NCBI GenBank assembly: GCA_030765045.1
Contig: CM060968.1
Span: 109,395,404 to 109,459,403 of the forward strand
Direction: 5' to 3'
Length of the DNA stretch: 64,000 bases
From: Tenodera sinensis
Taxonomy: Eukaryota > Arthropoda > Insecta > Mantodea > Mantidae
Part shown: positions 1 through 13,830 of the stretch, piece after piece
Numbering within the stretch: position 1 is the first letter of the stretch
Layout of the letters: the number at the start of each line of letters is the position of its first letter
Program-made: the position numbers and the translations under genes
Notes under the pieces: model-generated
What the model saw: only the letters and a program-made list of their open reading frames with translations
The model's database searches: none
What the model was told of the DNA's origin: nothing

Positions 1-402
1 GTGAGTGACAGTATCCCAGAACTTGAATTCGAATGCATGAAATTTCGATTAGCGAATACTACTACTAGTGAGTGACAGTATCCGAATTATTGCATTCGAA
101 TGCATGAAATTTCGATTAGGGAATACTACTACTAGTGAGTGACAGTATCCAAATTATTGCATTCGAATTGCATGAAATTTCGATTAGCGAATACTACTAC
201 TGTGAGTGACAGTATCCGAGAACTTGCATCCGAATGCATGAAATTTCGATTAGCGAATACTACTACTAGTGAGTGACAGTATCCGAGAACTTGCATTCAA
301 ATGCATGAAATTTCGATTAGTGAATACTACGACTAGTGAGTGGTAGTATCCGAGAACTTGCATTCGAATGCATGAAATTTCGATTAGCGAATACTACTAC
401 TA

Positions 403-469
403 GTGAGTGACAGTATCCGAGAACTTGCATTCGAATGCATGAGATTTCGATTAGCGAATACTACTACTA
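403..469 (+). repeat. Representative A-type monomer (67 bp)
   Basis: This unit matches the commonest A/ATGAGA form and serves as the reference for unit positions. Base count is 21 A, 19 T, 15 G, 12 C. CpG occurs four times (CCGA, TTCGAA, TTCGAT, GCGA). The perfect palindrome is at 24-37; ACTAGT spans the junction with the next unit, TTCGAA sits at 28-33 and ATGCAT at 33-38. The last site is lost in AAG-type units. B units differ by ATTA for GAAC at 19-22. ATACT at 56-60 and AGTAT at 10-14 of the next unit form a second, weaker inverted repeat with a 16-base loop. Confidence 0.9.
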
Positions 470-2022
470 GTGAGTGACAGTATCCGAATTATTGCATTCG
501 AATGCATGAAATTTCGATTAGCGAATACTACTACTAGTGGGTGACAGTATCCGAATTATTGCGTTCGAATGCATGAGATCTCGATTAGCGAATACTACTA
601 CTAGTGAGTGACAGTATCCGAATTATTGCATTCGAATGCATGAAATTTCGATTAGCGAATACTACTACTAGTGAGTGACAGTATCCGAGAAGTTGCATTC
701 TAATGCATGAGATTTCGATTAGCGAATACTACCACTAGTGAGTGACAGTATCCAAGAACTTGCATTCGAATGCATGAGATTTCGATTAGCGAATACTACT
801 ACTAGTGAGTGACAGTATCCAAGTTATTGCATTCGAATGCATGAAATTTCGATTAGCGGATACTACTACTAGTGAGTGACAGTACCTGAGAACTTGCATT
901 CGAATGCATGAAATTTCGATTAGCGAATACTACTACGAGTGAGTGACAGTATCCGAATTATTGCATTCGAATGCATGAAATTTCGATTAGCGAATACTAC
1001 TACTAGTGAGTGACAGTATCCGAATTATTGCATTCGAATGCATGAAATTTCGATTAGCGAATACTACTACTAGTGAGTGACAGTATTCGAGAACTTACAT
1101 TCGAATGCATGAGATTTCGATTAGCGAATACTACGACTAGTGAGTGACAGTATCCGAGAACTTGCATTCGAATGCATGAGATTTCGATTAGCGAATACTA
1201 CTACTAGTGAGTGACAGTATCCGAGAACTTGCATTCGAATGCATGTAATTTCGATTAGCGAATACTACTACTAGTGAGTGACAGTATCCGAGAACTTGCA
1301 TTCAAATGCATGAAATTTCGATTAGCGAATACTACTACTAGTGAGATGTAGTATCCGAGAACTTGCATTCGAATGCATGAAATTTCGATTAGCGAATACT
1401 TCTACTAGTGAGTGACAGTATCCGAGAACTTGCATTCGAATGCATGAGATTTCGATTTGCGAATACTACTACTAGTGAGTGACAGTATCCGAATTATTGC
1501 ATTCGAATGCATGAAATTTCGATTACCGAATACTACTACTAGTGAGTAACAGTATCCGAATAACTGCATTCGAATGCATGAAATTTCGATTAGCGAACAC
1601 TACTACTAGTGAGTAACAGTATCCGAATAATTGCATTCGAATGCATGAAATTTCGATTAGCGGATACTACTACTAGTGAGTGACAGTATCCGAGAACTTG
1701 CATTCGAATGCATGAGATTTCGATTAGCGAATACTCCTACTAGTGTGTGACAGTATCCGAGAACTTGCATTCGAATGCATGAAATTTCAATTAGCGAATA
1801 CTACTACTAGTGAGTGACAGTATCCGAATTATTGCATTCGAATGCATGAAATTTCGATTAGCGAATACTACTACTAGTGAGTGACAGTATCCAAATTATT
1901 GCATTCGAATTGCATGAAATTTCGATTAGCGAATACTACTACTAGTGAGTGACAGTATCCGAATTATTGCATTCGAATGCATGAAATTTCGATTAGCGGA
2001 TACTACTACTAGTGAGTGACAG

Positions 2023-2086
2023 TATCCGAGAACTTGCATTCGAATGCATGAAATTTCGATTAGCGAATACTACTAGTGAGTGACAG
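2023..2086 (+). repeat. Short monomer (64 bp) and other length variants
   Basis: This unit reads GAATACTACTAGTG, missing one TAC/ACT triplet, a likely slip in the TAC run. Other length changes seen are a one-base loss at ACTACTGTGAG near 200 and at GCATGATTTTCG (each HOR copy), one-base gains at CGAATTGCATG, GAACTTTGC (13,351 and 16,635) and GAATTACTAC, a loss at ACAGCATCGAG near 12,867 and 16,160, and a two-base loss at GCATAGTCAC near 58,655. These indels mark lineages of units better than substitutions do. Confidence 0.7.
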
Positions 2087-5000
2087 TATCCGAATTATTG
2101 CATTCGAATGCATGAAATTTCGATTAGCGAATACTACTACTAGTGAGTGACAGTATCCGAATTATTGCATTCGAATGCATGAGATTTCGATTAGCGAATA
2201 CTACGACTAGTGAGTGAGAGTATCCGAGAACTTGCATTCGAATGCATGAGATTTCGATTAGCGAATACTACTACTAGTGAGTGACAGTATCCGAGAACTT
2301 GCATTCGAATGCATGAGATTTCGATTAGCGAATACTACTACTAGTGAGTGACAGTATCCGAGAACTTAAATTCGAATGCATGAAATTTCGATTAGCGAAT
2401 ACTACTACTAGTGAGTGACAGTATCCGAGAACTTGCATTCAAATGCATGAAATTTCGATTAGCGAATACTACTACTAGTGAGTGACAGTATCCGAGAACT
2501 TGCATTCGAATGCATGAGATTTCGATTAGCGAATACTACTACTAGTGAGTGACAGTATCCGAATTATTGCATTCGAATGCATGAAATTTCTATTAGCGAA
2601 TACTACTACTAGTGGGTGACAGTATCCGAATTATTGCATTCGAAAGCATGAGATCTCGATTAGCGAATACTACTACTAGTTAGTGACAGTATCCGAATTA
2701 TTGCATTCGATTGCATGAAATTTCGATAAGCGAATACTACTACTAGTGAGTGACTGTATCCGAATTATTGCATTCGAATGCATGAGATCTCGATTAGCGT
2801 ATACAACTACTAGTGAGTGACAGTATCCGAAATATTGCATTCGAATGCATGAAATTTCGATTAGCGAATACTACTACTAGTGAGTGACAGTATCCGAGCT
2901 ATAGCATTCGAATGCATGAGATTTCGATTAGCGAATACTACTACTAGTGAGTGACAGTATCCGAGAACTTGCATTCGAATGCATGAGATTTCGATTAGCG
3001 AATACTACTACTAGTGAGTGACAGTATCCGAATTATTGCATTCGAGTGCATGAAATTTCGATTAGCGAATACTAATACTAGTGAGTGACAGTATCCAAGA
3101 ACTTGCATTCAAATACATGAGATTTCGATTAGCGAATACTACTACTAGTGAGTGACAGTATCCGAGAACCTGCATTCGAAAGCATGAGATTTCGATTAGC
3201 GAATACTACTACTAATGTGTGACAGTATCCGAATTATTGCATTCGAATGCATGAAATTTCGATTAGCGAATACTGCTACTAGTGTGTGACAGTATCCGAG
3301 AACTTGCATTCGAATGCATGAAATTTCGATTAGCGAATACTACTACTAGTGAGTGACAGTATCCGAGAACTTGCATTCGAATGCATGAGATTTCGATTAG
3401 CGAATACTACTACTAGTGAGTGACAGTATCCGAATTATTGCATTCGAATGCATGAAATTTCGATTAGCGAATACTACAACTAGTGGGTGACAGTATCCGA
3501 ATTATTGCATTCGAATGCATGAGATCTCGATTAGCGAATACTACTACTAGTGAGTGACAGCATCGGAATTATTGCATTCGAATGCATGAAATTTCGATAA
3601 GCGAATACTACTACTAGTGAGTGACAGTATCCGAGAACTTGCATTCGAATGCATGAGATCTCGATTAGCGAATACTACTACTAGTGAGTAACAGTATCCG
3701 AAATGTTGCATTCGAATGCATGAAATTTCGATTAGCGTATACTACTACTAGTGAGTCACAGTATCCGAATAGTAGCATTCGAATGCATGAGATTTCGATT
3801 AGCGAATACTACTACTAGTGAGTGACAGTATCCGAGAACTTGCATTCGAATGCATGAGACTTCGATTAGCGAATACTACTACTAGTGAGTGACAGTATCC
3901 GAGAACTTGCATTCGAATGCATGAGCTTTCGATTAGTGAATACTACTACTAGTGAGTGACAGTATCCGAATTATTGCATTCGAATGCAAGAGATTTCGAT
4001 TAGCGAATACTACTACTAGTGAGTGACAGTATCCGAGAACTTGCAATCGAAAGCATGAGATTTCGATTAGCGAATACTACTACTAATGAGTGACAGTATC
4101 CGAATTATTGCATTCGAATGCATGAAATTTCGATTAGCGAATACTGCTACTAGTGAGTGACAGTATCCGAAAACTTGCATTCGAATGCATGAAATTTCGA
4201 TTTGCGAATACTACTACTAGTGAGTGACAGTATCCGAGAACTTACATTCGAATGCATGAGATTTCGATTAGCGAATACTACTACTAGTGAGTGACAGTAT
4301 CCGAGAACTTGCATTCGAATACAAGAGATTTCGATTAGCGAATACTACTATTAGCGAGTGACAGTCTCCGAATTATTGCATTCGAATGCATGAAATTTCG
4401 ATTAGCGAATACTACTACTAGTGAGTGACAGTATCCGAGAACTTGCATACGAATGCATGAGATTTCGATTAGCGAATACTACTAATAATAAGTGACAGTA
4501 TCCGAATTATTGCATTCGAATGCATGAAATTTCGATTAGCGAATACTACTACTAGTGAGTGACAGTATCCGAATTATTGCATTCGAATGCATGAGATTTC
4601 GATTAGCGAATACTACTACTAGTGAGTGACAGTATCCGAATTATTGCATTCGAATGCATGAAATTTCGATTAGCGAATACTACTACTAGTGAGTGACAGT
4701 ATCCGAGAACTTGCATTCGAATGCATGAGATTTCGATTAGCGAATACTACCACTGGTGAGTGACAGTATCCGAATTATTGCATTCGAATGCATGAAATTT
4801 CGATTAGCGAATACTACTACTAGTGAGTGACAGTGTCCGAATAATTCCATTCGAGTGCATGAAATTTCGATTAGCGGATACTACTACTAGTGAGTGACAG
4901 TATCCGAGAACTTGCACTCGAATGCATGAGATTTCGATTAGCGAATACTACTACTAGTGAGTGACAGTATCCGAGAACTTGCATTCGAATGCATGAGATT

Positions 5001-5628
5001 TCGATTAGCGAATACTACTACTAGTGAGTGACAGTATCCGAATTATTGCATTCGATTGCATGAAATTTCCATTAGCGAATACTACTATTAGTGAGTGACA
5101 GTATCCAAATTATTGCATTCGAATGCATGAAATTTCGATTAGCGAATACTACTACTAGTGAGTGACAGTATCCGAGAACTTGCATTCGAATGCATGAAAT
5201 TTCGATTAGCGAATACTACTACTAGTGAGTGACAGTATCCGAATTATTGCATTCGAATGCATGAAATTTCGATTAGCGGATACTACTACTAGTGAGTGTA
5301 AGTATCCGAGAACTTGCATTCGAATGCAAAAGATTTCGATTAGCGAATACTACTACTAGTGTGTGACAGTATCCGAGAACTTGCATTCGAATGCATGAAA
5401 TTTCAATTAGCGAATACTGCTACTAGTGAGTGACAGTATCCGAATTATTGCATTCGAATGCATGAAATTTCGATTAGGGAATACTACTACTAGTGAGTGA
5501 CAGTATCCAAATTATTGCATTCGAATTGCATGAAATTTCAATTAGCGAAAACTACTACTAGTGAGTGACAGTATCCGAATTATTGCATTCGAATGCATGA
5601 AATTTCGATTAGCGGATACTACTACTAG

Positions 5629-6290
5629 TGAGTGACAGTATCCGAGAACTTGAATTCGAATGCATGAAATTTCGATTAGCGAATACTACTACTAGTGAGT
5701 GACAGTATCCGAATTATTGCATTCGAATGCATGAAATTTCGATTAGGGAATACTACTACTAGTGAGTGACAGTATCCAAATTATTGCATTCGAATTGCAT
5801 GAAATTTCGATTAGCGAATACTACTAATAGTGAGTGACAGTATCCGAGAACTTGCATTCGAATGCATGAAATTTCGATTAGCGAATACTACTACTAGTGA
5901 GTGACAGCATCCGAGAACTTGCATTCAAATGCATGAAATTTCGATTAGCGAATACTACGACTAGTGAGTGGTAGTATCCGAGAACTTGCATTCGAATGCA
6001 TGAAATTTCGATTAGCGAATACTACTACTAGTGAGTGACAGTATCCGAGAACTTGCATTCGAATGCATGAGATTTCGATTAGCGAATACTACTACTAGTG
6101 AGTGACAGTATCCGAATTATTGCCTTCGAATGCATGAAATTTCGATTAGCGAATACTACTACTAGTGGGTGACAGTATCCGAATTATTGCGTTCGAATGC
6201 ATGAGATCTCGATTAGCGAATACTACTACTAGTGAGTGACAGTATCCGAATTATTGCATTCGAATGCATGAAATTTCGATTAGCGAATAC
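5629..6290 (+). repeat. Displaced copy of positions 1 to about 660 (offset 5,628 bp)
   Basis: The ordered variants TTGAATTCG, TTAGGGAATAC, CCAAATTATT with CGAATTGCATG, CATTCAAATG, TACGACTAGTGAGTGGTAG and TTGCGTTCG with GATCTCG occur in the same order in both places. TGGTAGTATC is at 341 and 5,969 and GCGTTCG at 561 and 6,189, both exactly 5,628 bp (84 units) apart. The offset is 5,627 before a one-base deletion in the first copy near 200. Homology fades after about 660/6,290. Confidence 0.85.
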
Positions 6291-6439
6291 TACTAATAGT
6301 GAGTGACAGTATCCGAAATATTGCATTCGAATGCATGAAATTTCGATTAGCGGATACTACTACTAGTGAGTGACAGCATCCGAGAACTTGCATTCGAATG
6401 CATGAGATTTCGATTAGCGAATACTACTACTAGTGAGTG

Positions 6440-9360
6440 ACAGTATCCGAATTATTGCATTCGAATGCAAGAGATTTCGATTAGCGAATACTACTACTAG
6501 TGTGTGACAGTATACGAGAACTTGCATTCGAATGCAAGAGATTTCGATTAGCGAATACTACTACAAGTGAGTGACAGTATCCGAGAACTTGCATTCGAAT
6601 GCATGAGATTTCGATTAGCGAATACTACTACTAGTGAGTGACAGTATCCGAGAACTTGCATTCGAATGCAAGAGATTTGGATTAGCGAATACTACTACTA
6701 GTGAGTGACAGTATCCGAGAACTTGCATTCGAATGCATGAAATTTCGATTAGCGAATACTACTACTAGTGAGTGACAGTATCCGAATTATTGCATTCGAA
6801 TGCAAGAGATTTCGATTAGCGAATACTACTACTAGTGAGTGACAGTATCCGAGAACTTGCATTCGAATGCATGAGATTTCGATTAGCGAATACTACTACT
6901 AGTGAGTGACAGTATCCGAGAACTTCCATTCAAATGCATGTGATTTCGATTAGCGAATACTACTACTAGTGAGTGACAGCATCCGAGAACTTGCATTCGA
7001 ATGCAAGAGATTTCGATTAGCGAATACTACTACTAGTGAGTCACAGTATCCGAGAAGTTGCATACGAATGCATGAGATTTCGATTAGCGAATACTACTAC
7101 TAGTGAGTAACAGTATCCGAGAACTTGCATACGAATGCATGATTTTCGATTAGCGAATACTACTACTAGTGAGTGACAGTATCCGAGAGCTTGCATTCGA
7201 ATGCATGAGATTTCGATTAGCGAATACTACTACTAGTGAGTGACAGTATTCGAGAACTTGCATTCGAATGCAAGAGATTTCGATTAGCGAATACTACTAC
7301 TAGTGAGTCACAGTATCCGAGAAGTTGCATACGAATGCATGAGATTTCGATTAGCGAATACTACTACTAGTGAGTAACAGTATCCGAGAACTTGCATACG
7401 AATGCATGATTTTCGATTAGCGAATACTACTACTAGTGAGTGACAGTATCCGAGAGCTTGCATTCGAATGCATGAGATTTCGATTAGCGAATACTACTAC
7501 TAGTGAGTGACAGTATCCGAGAACTTGCATTCGAATGCATGAGATATCGATTAGCGAATACTACTACTAGTGAGTGACAGTATCCGAGAACTTGCATTCG
7601 AATGCATGAGATTTCGATTAGCGAATACTACTACTAGTGAGTGACAGTATCCGAATAATTGCATTCGAATGCATGAAATTTCGATTAGCGAATACTACTA
7701 CTAGTGAGTGACAGTATCCGAATTATTGCATTCGAATGCAAGAGATTTCGATTAGCGAATACTACTACTAGTGAGTGACAGTATCCGAATTATTGCATTC
7801 GAATGCATGAAATTTCGATTAGCGAATACTACTACTAGTGAGTGACAGTATCCGAATTATTGCATTTGAATGCATGAAATTTCGATTAGCGAATACTACT
7901 ACTAGTGAGTGACAGTATCCGAATTATTGCATTCGAGTGCATGAAATTTCGATTAGCGAGTACTACTACTAGTGAGTGACAGTATCCGAATTATTGCATT
8001 CGAATGCATGAGATTTCGATTAGCGAATACTACTACTAGTGAGTGACAGTATCCGAGAACTTGCATTTGAATGCATGAGATTTCGATTAGCGAATACTAT
8101 TACTATTTAGTGACAGTATCCGAGAACTTGCATTTAAATGGATGAGATTTCGATTAGCGAATACTACTACTAGTGAGTGACAGAATCCGAGAACTTGCAT
8201 TCGAATGCATGAGATTTCGATTAGCGAATACTACTACTAGTGAGTGACAGTATCCGAGAACTTGCATTCGAATGCAAGAGATTTCGATTACTCAATACTA
8301 CCACTAGTGAGTGACAGTATCCGAGAACTTGCATTCGAATGCATGAGATTTCGATTAGCGAATACTACTACTAGTGAGTGACAGTATCCGACAACTTCCA
8401 TTCAAATGCATGAGATTTCGATTAGCGAATACTACTACTAGTGAGTGACAGCATCCGAGAACTTGCATTCGAATGCATGAGATTTCGATTAGCGAATACT
8501 ACTACTAGTGAGTGACAGTATCCGAGAACTTGCATTCGAATGCATGAGATTTCGATTAGCGAATACTACTACTAGTGAGTGACAGTATCCGAATTATTGC
8601 ATTCCAATGCAAGAGATTTCGATTAGCGAATGCTACTACTAGTGAGTGACAGTATTCGAGAACTTGCATTCGAATGCAAGAGATTTCGATTAGCGAATAC
8701 TACTCCTAGTGAGTGACAGTATCCGAGAACTTGCATTCGAATGCATGAGATTTCGATTAGCGATTACTACTACTAGTGAGTGACAGTATCCGAGAACTTG
8801 CATTCGAATGCAAGAGATTTCGATTAGCGAATACTACTACTAGTGAGTGACAGTATCCGAGAACTTGCATTCGAATGCATGAAATTTCGATTAGCGAATA
8901 CTACTACTAGTGAGTGACAGTATCCGAATTATTGCATTCGAATGCAAGAGATTTCGATTAGCGAATACTACTACTAGTCAGTGACAGTATCCGAGAACTT
9001 GCATACGAATGCATAAGATTTCGATTAGCGAATACTACTACTAGTGAGTGACAGTATCCGACAACTTCCATTCAAATGCATGAGATTTGGATTAGCGAAT
9101 ACTACTACTAGTGAGTGACAGCATCCGAGAACTTGCATTCGAATGCAAGAGACTTCGATTAGCGAATACTACTACTAGTGAGTAACAGTATCCGAGAACT
9201 TGCATACGAGTGCATGAGATTTCGATTAGCGAATACTACTACTAGTAAGTGGCAGTATCCGAGAACTTGCATTCGAATGCAAGAGATTTCGATTAGCGAA
9301 TACTACTACTAGTGAGTGACAGTATCGGGAATTATTGCATTCGAATGCATGAGATTTCGA
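6440..9360 (+). repeat. Higher-order repeat I, copy 1
   Basis: Linked landmarks in order: GTGTGTGACAG-TATACG (6,500), CCATTCAAATGCATGTG, ACGAATGCATGATTTTCG (7,138 and again 7,405), CGAGTGC with GCGAGTAC, TACTATTTAG (8,101), TACTCCTAGT (8,701) and TCGGGAATTATTGC (9,325). Copy 2 has the same landmarks 3,216 bp later from about 7.4 kb on. Before that the offset is 3,416 because copy 1 carries three extra units. Confidence 0.82.
7036..7503 (+). repeat. Local tandem duplication of a four-unit block (267 bp)
   Basis: The block of units marked GAGTCACAG/GAAGTTGCATACG, GAGTAACAG/GCATGATTTTCG, GAGAGCTTGC and TATTCGAG starts at 7,036. Its first three units repeat from 7,303, exactly 267 bp later (4 x 67 minus one base lost in the GATTTTCG unit). 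The corresponding parts of later HOR copies have a single version, so this is a private small duplication by unequal exchange or slippage. Confidence 0.85.
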
Positions 9361-9856
9361 TTAGCGAATACTACTACTAGTGAGTGACAGTATCCGAATT
9401 ATTGCATTCGAATGCAAGAGATTTGGATTAGCGAATACTACTACTAGTGAGTGAGAGTATCCGAGAACTTGCATTCGAATGCAAGAGATTTCGATTAGCG
9501 AATACTACTACTAGTGAGTGACAGAATCCGAGAACTTGCATTCGAATGCATGAGATTTCGATTAGCGAATACTACTACTAGTGAGTGAAAGTATCCGAGA
9601 ACTTGCATTCGAATGCAAGAGATTTCGATTACTCAATACTACTACTAGTGAGTGACAGTATCCGAGAACTTGCATTCGAATGCATGAGATTTCGATTAGC
9701 GAATACTACTACTAGGGAGTGACAGTATCCGAGAACTTTCATTCGAATGCAAGAGATTTCGATTAGCGGATACTACTACTAGTGAGTGACAGTATCCGAG
9801 AACTTGCATTCGAATGCATGAGATTTCGATTAGCGAATACTACTACTAGTGAGTGA

Positions 9857-12800
9857 CAGTATCCGAATTATTGCATTCGAATGCAAGAGATTTCGATTAG
9901 CGAATACTACTACTAGTGTGTGACAGTATACGAGAACTTGCACTCGAATGCAAGAGATTTCGATTAGCGAATACTACTACAAGTGAGTGACAGTATCCGA
10001 GAACTTGCATTCGAATGCATGAGATTTCGATTAGCGAATACTATTACTAGTGAGTGACAGTATCCGAGAACTTGCATTCGAATGCAAGAGATTTCGATTA
10101 GCGAATACTACTACTAGTGAGTGACAGTATCCGAGAACTTGCATTCGAATGCATGAAATTTCGATTAGCGAATACTACTACTAGTGAGTGACAGTATCCG
10201 AATTATTGCATTCGAATGCAAGAGATTTCGATTAGCGAATACTACTACTAGTGAGTGACAGTATCCGAGAAGTTGCATTCGAATGCATGAGATTTCGATT
10301 AGCGAATACTACTACTAGTGAGTGACAGTATCCGAGAACTTCCATTCAAATGCATGTGATTTCGATTAGCGAATACTACTACTAGTGAGTGACAGCATCC
10401 GAGAACTTGCATTCGAATGCAAGAGATTTCGATTAGCGAATACTACTACTAGTGAGTGACAGTATTCGAGAACTTGCATTCGAATGCAAGAGATTTCGAT
10501 TAGCGAATACTACTACTAGTGAGTAACAGTATCCGAGAAGTTGCATACGAATGCATGAGATTTCGATTAGCGAATACTACTACTAGTGAGTAACAGTATC
10601 CGAGAACTTGCATACGAATGCATGATTTTCGATTAGCGAATACTACTACTAGTGAGTGACAGTATCCGAGAGCTTGCATTCGAATGCATGAGATTTCGAT
10701 TAGCGAATACTACTACTAGTGAGTGACAGTATCCGAGAACTTGCATTCGAATGCATGAGATTTCGATTAGCGAATACTACTACTAGTGAGTGACAGTATC
10801 CGAGAACTTGCATTCGAATGCATGAGATTTCGATTAGCGAATACTACTACTAGTGAGTGACAGTATCCGAATAATTGCATTCGAATGCATGAAATTTCGA
10901 TTAGCGAATACTACTACTAGTGAGTGACAGTATCCGAATTATTGCATTCGAATGCAAGAGATTTCGATTAGCGAATACTACTACTAGTGAGTGACAGTAT
11001 CCGAATTATTGCATTCGAATGCATGAAATTTCGATTAGCGAATACTACTACTAGTGAGTGACGGTATCCGAATTATTGCATTCAAATGCATGAAATTTCG
11101 ATTAGCGAATACTACTACTAGTGAGTGACAGTATCCGAATTATTGCATTCGAGTGCATGAAATTTCGATTAGCGAGTACTACTACTAGTGAGTGACAGTA
11201 TCCGAATTATTGCATTCGAATGCAGGAGATTTCGATTAGCGAATACTACTACTAGTGAGTGACAGTATCCGAGAACTTGCATTTGAATGCATGAGATTTC
11301 GATTAGCGAATACTATTACTATTTAGTGACAGTATCCGAGAACTTGCATTTAAATGCATGAGATTTCGATTAGCGAATACTACTACTAGTGAGTGACAGA
11401 ATCCGAGAACTTGCATTCGAATGCATGAGATTTCGATTAGCGAATACTACTACTAGTGAGTGACAGTATCCGAGAACTTGCATTCGAATGCAAGAGATTT
11501 CGATTACTCAATACTACCACTAGTGAGTGACAGTATCCGAGAACTTGCATTCGAATGCATGAGATTTCGATTAGCGAATACTACTACTAGTGAGTGACAG
11601 TATCCGACAACTTCCATTCAAATGCATGAGATTTCGATTAGCGAATACTACTACTAGTGAGTGACAGCATCCGAGAACTTGCATTCGAATGCATGAGATT
11701 TCGATTAGCGAATACTACTACTAGTGAGTGACAGTATCCGAGAACTTGCATTCGAATGCATGAGACTTCGATTAGCGAATACTACTACTAGTGAGTGACA
11801 GTATCCGAATTATTGCATTCCAATGCAAGAGATTTCGATTAGCGAATGCTACTACTAGTGAGTGACAGTATTCGAGAACTTGCATTCGAATGCAAGAGAT
11901 TTCGATTAGCGAATACTACTCCTAGTGAGTGACAGTATCCGAGAACTTGCATTCGAATGCATGAGATTTCGATTAGCGATTACTACTACTAGTGAGTGAC
12001 AGTATCCGAGAACTTGCATTCGAATGCAAGAGATTTCGATTAGCGAATACTACTACTAGTGAGTGACAGTATCCGAGAACTTGCATTCGAATGCATGAAA
12101 TTTCGATTAGCGAATACTACTACTAGTGAGTGACAGTATCCGAATTATTGCATTCGAATGCAAGAGATTTCGATTAGCGAATACTACTACTAGTCAGTGA
12201 AAGTATCCGAGAACTTGCATTCGAATGCATAAGATTTCGATTAGCGAATACTACTACTAGTGAGTGACAGTATCCGACAACTTCCATTCAAATGCATGAG
12301 ATTTGGATTAGCGAATACTACTACTAGTGAGTGACAGCATCCGAGAACTTGCATTCGAATGCAAGAGACTTCGATTAGCGAATACTACTACTAGTGAGTA
12401 ACAGTATCCGAGAACTTGCATACGAGTGCATGAGATTTCGATTAGCGAATACTACTACTAGTGAGTGGCAGTATCCGAGAACTTGCATTCGAATGCAAGA
12501 GATTTCGATTAGCGAATACTACTACTAGTGAGTGACAGTATCGGGAATTATTGCATTCGAATGCATGAAATTTCGATTAGCGAATACTACTACTAGTGAG
12601 TGACAGTATCCGAATTATTGCATTCGAATGCATAAAATTTCTATTAGCGAATACTACTACTAGTGAGTGACAGTATCCGAGAACTTGCATTCGAATGCAT
12701 GAAATTTCGATTAGCGAATACTAATACTAGTTAGTGACAGTATTCGAATTATTGCATTCGAATGCATGAAATTTCGATTAGTGAGTACTACTACTAGTGA

Positions 12801-13440
12801 GTGACAGTATCCGAGAACTTGCATTCGAATGCATGAGATTTCGATTAGCGAATACTACTACTAGTGAGTGACAGCATCGAGAACTTGCATTCGAATGCAA
12901 GAGATTTCGATTAGCGAATACTACTACTAGTGAGTGACAGAATCCGAGAACTTGCATTCGAAGGCATGAGATTTCGATTAGCGAATACTACTACTAGTGA
13001 GTGACAGCATCCGAATTATTGCATTCGAATGCATGAGATTTCGATTAGCGAATACTACTACTAGTGAATGACAGTATCCGAATTATTGCATTCGAATGCA
13101 TGAGATTTGGATTAGCGAATACTACTACTAGTGAGTGACAGTATCCGAATTATTGCATTCGAATGCAAGAAATTTCGATTAGCGAATACTACTACTAGTG
13201 AGTGACAGTATCCGAGAACTCGCAATCGAATGCATGAGATTTCGATTAGCGAATACTACTACTAGTGAGCGACAGCATACGAGAACTTGCATTCGAATGC
13301 ATGAGATCTCGATTAGCGAATACTACTACTAGTGAGTGACAGTATCCGAGAACTTTGCATTCGAATGCAAGAGATTTCGATTACTCAATACTACTACTAG
13401 TGAGTGACAGTATCCGAGAACTTGCATTCGAATGCATGAG
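9857..13440 (+). repeat. Higher-order repeat I, copy 2
   Basis: Landmarks of copy 1 recur at GTGTGTGACAG-TATACG (9,916), GCATGATTTTCG (10,621), TACTATTTAG (11,317), TACTCCTAGT (11,917) and TCGGGAATT (12,541), the last three and GATTTTCG all 3,216 bp after copy 1. After TCGGGAATT it contains units not in copy 1 (CATAAAATTTCTATTAG, ACAGCATCGAGAAC, GAACTTTGCATTCG) that do recur in copy 3. Confidence 0.82.
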
Positions 13441-13830
13441 ATTTCGATTAGCGAATACTATGACTAGTGAGTGACAGTATCCGAGAACTTGCATTTGAAT
13501 GCAAGAGATTTCGATTAGCGAATTCTACTACTAGTGAGTGACAGTATCCGAGAATTTGCTTTCGAATGCAAGAGATTTCCTATAGCGAACACTACTACTA
13601 GTGAGTGACAGTATCCGAATTATTGCATTCGAATGCAAGAGATTTCGATCAGCGAATACTACTACTAGTGAGTGACAGTATCCGAGAACTTGCATTCGAA
13701 TGTAAGAGACTTCGATTAGCGAATACTACTAGTAGTGAGTGACAGTATCCGAATTATTGCATTCGAATGCATGAAATTTCGATTAGCGAATACTACTACT
13801 AGTGAGTGACAGTATCCCAGAACTTGCATT
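13301..13830 (+). repeat. Earliest form of the CCTATAG module
   Basis: Ordered landmarks GATCTCG, TTACTCAATAC, GCGAATTCTAC, GAGAATTTGC, TTTCCTATAGCGAACAC (13,576), GTAAGAGACTTCG and ACTAGTAGTGAG define a module that later appears seven more times, with CCTATAG at 20,410, 23,492, 33,338, 36,554, 41,645, 45,531 and 50,622. Here it has private changes (TTTGCTTTCG, CGATCAGCG, TATGACTAG) and lacks the following part with the insertion GAATTACTAC, so it looks like a sister or ancestral version. Confidence 0.7.

Larger units (their letters stand above)
1..6360 (+). repeat. Left block: irregular array of ATG-type units
   Basis: A and B units are interspersed, almost all with ATGAAA or ATGAGA; the first AAG units appear only near 4.0 kb and stay rare until 6.4 kb. 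Characteristic variants are the one-base insertion CGAATTGCATG together with CCAAATTATT (near 150-180, 1,890-1,925, 5,505-5,535 and 5,770-5,800), TTCAATTAG (near 1,795, 5,400, 5,535) and ATAATT with GCGGATAC (near 1,625-1,665). The same combinations recur in the inverted arm after 56.5 kb. Scatter of point variants is visibly higher than in the central blocks, suggesting slower or older homogenisation. Confidence 0.8.

Noticed and set aside
403..469. CENP-B box in the monomer.
   Set aside because: I compared the TTCG-containing stretches on both strands with the TTCG-NNNN-A-NN-CGGG pattern. None fits; TTCGATTAGCGAATA and TTCGAATGCAAGTTC lack the central A and the CGGG.
1..4000. CRISPR array, because of regular short repeats with a palindromic core.
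   Set aside because: There are no unique spacers: the whole 67-bp period is repeated, and no cas-like gene is present. The array runs for 64 kb and reverses strand.
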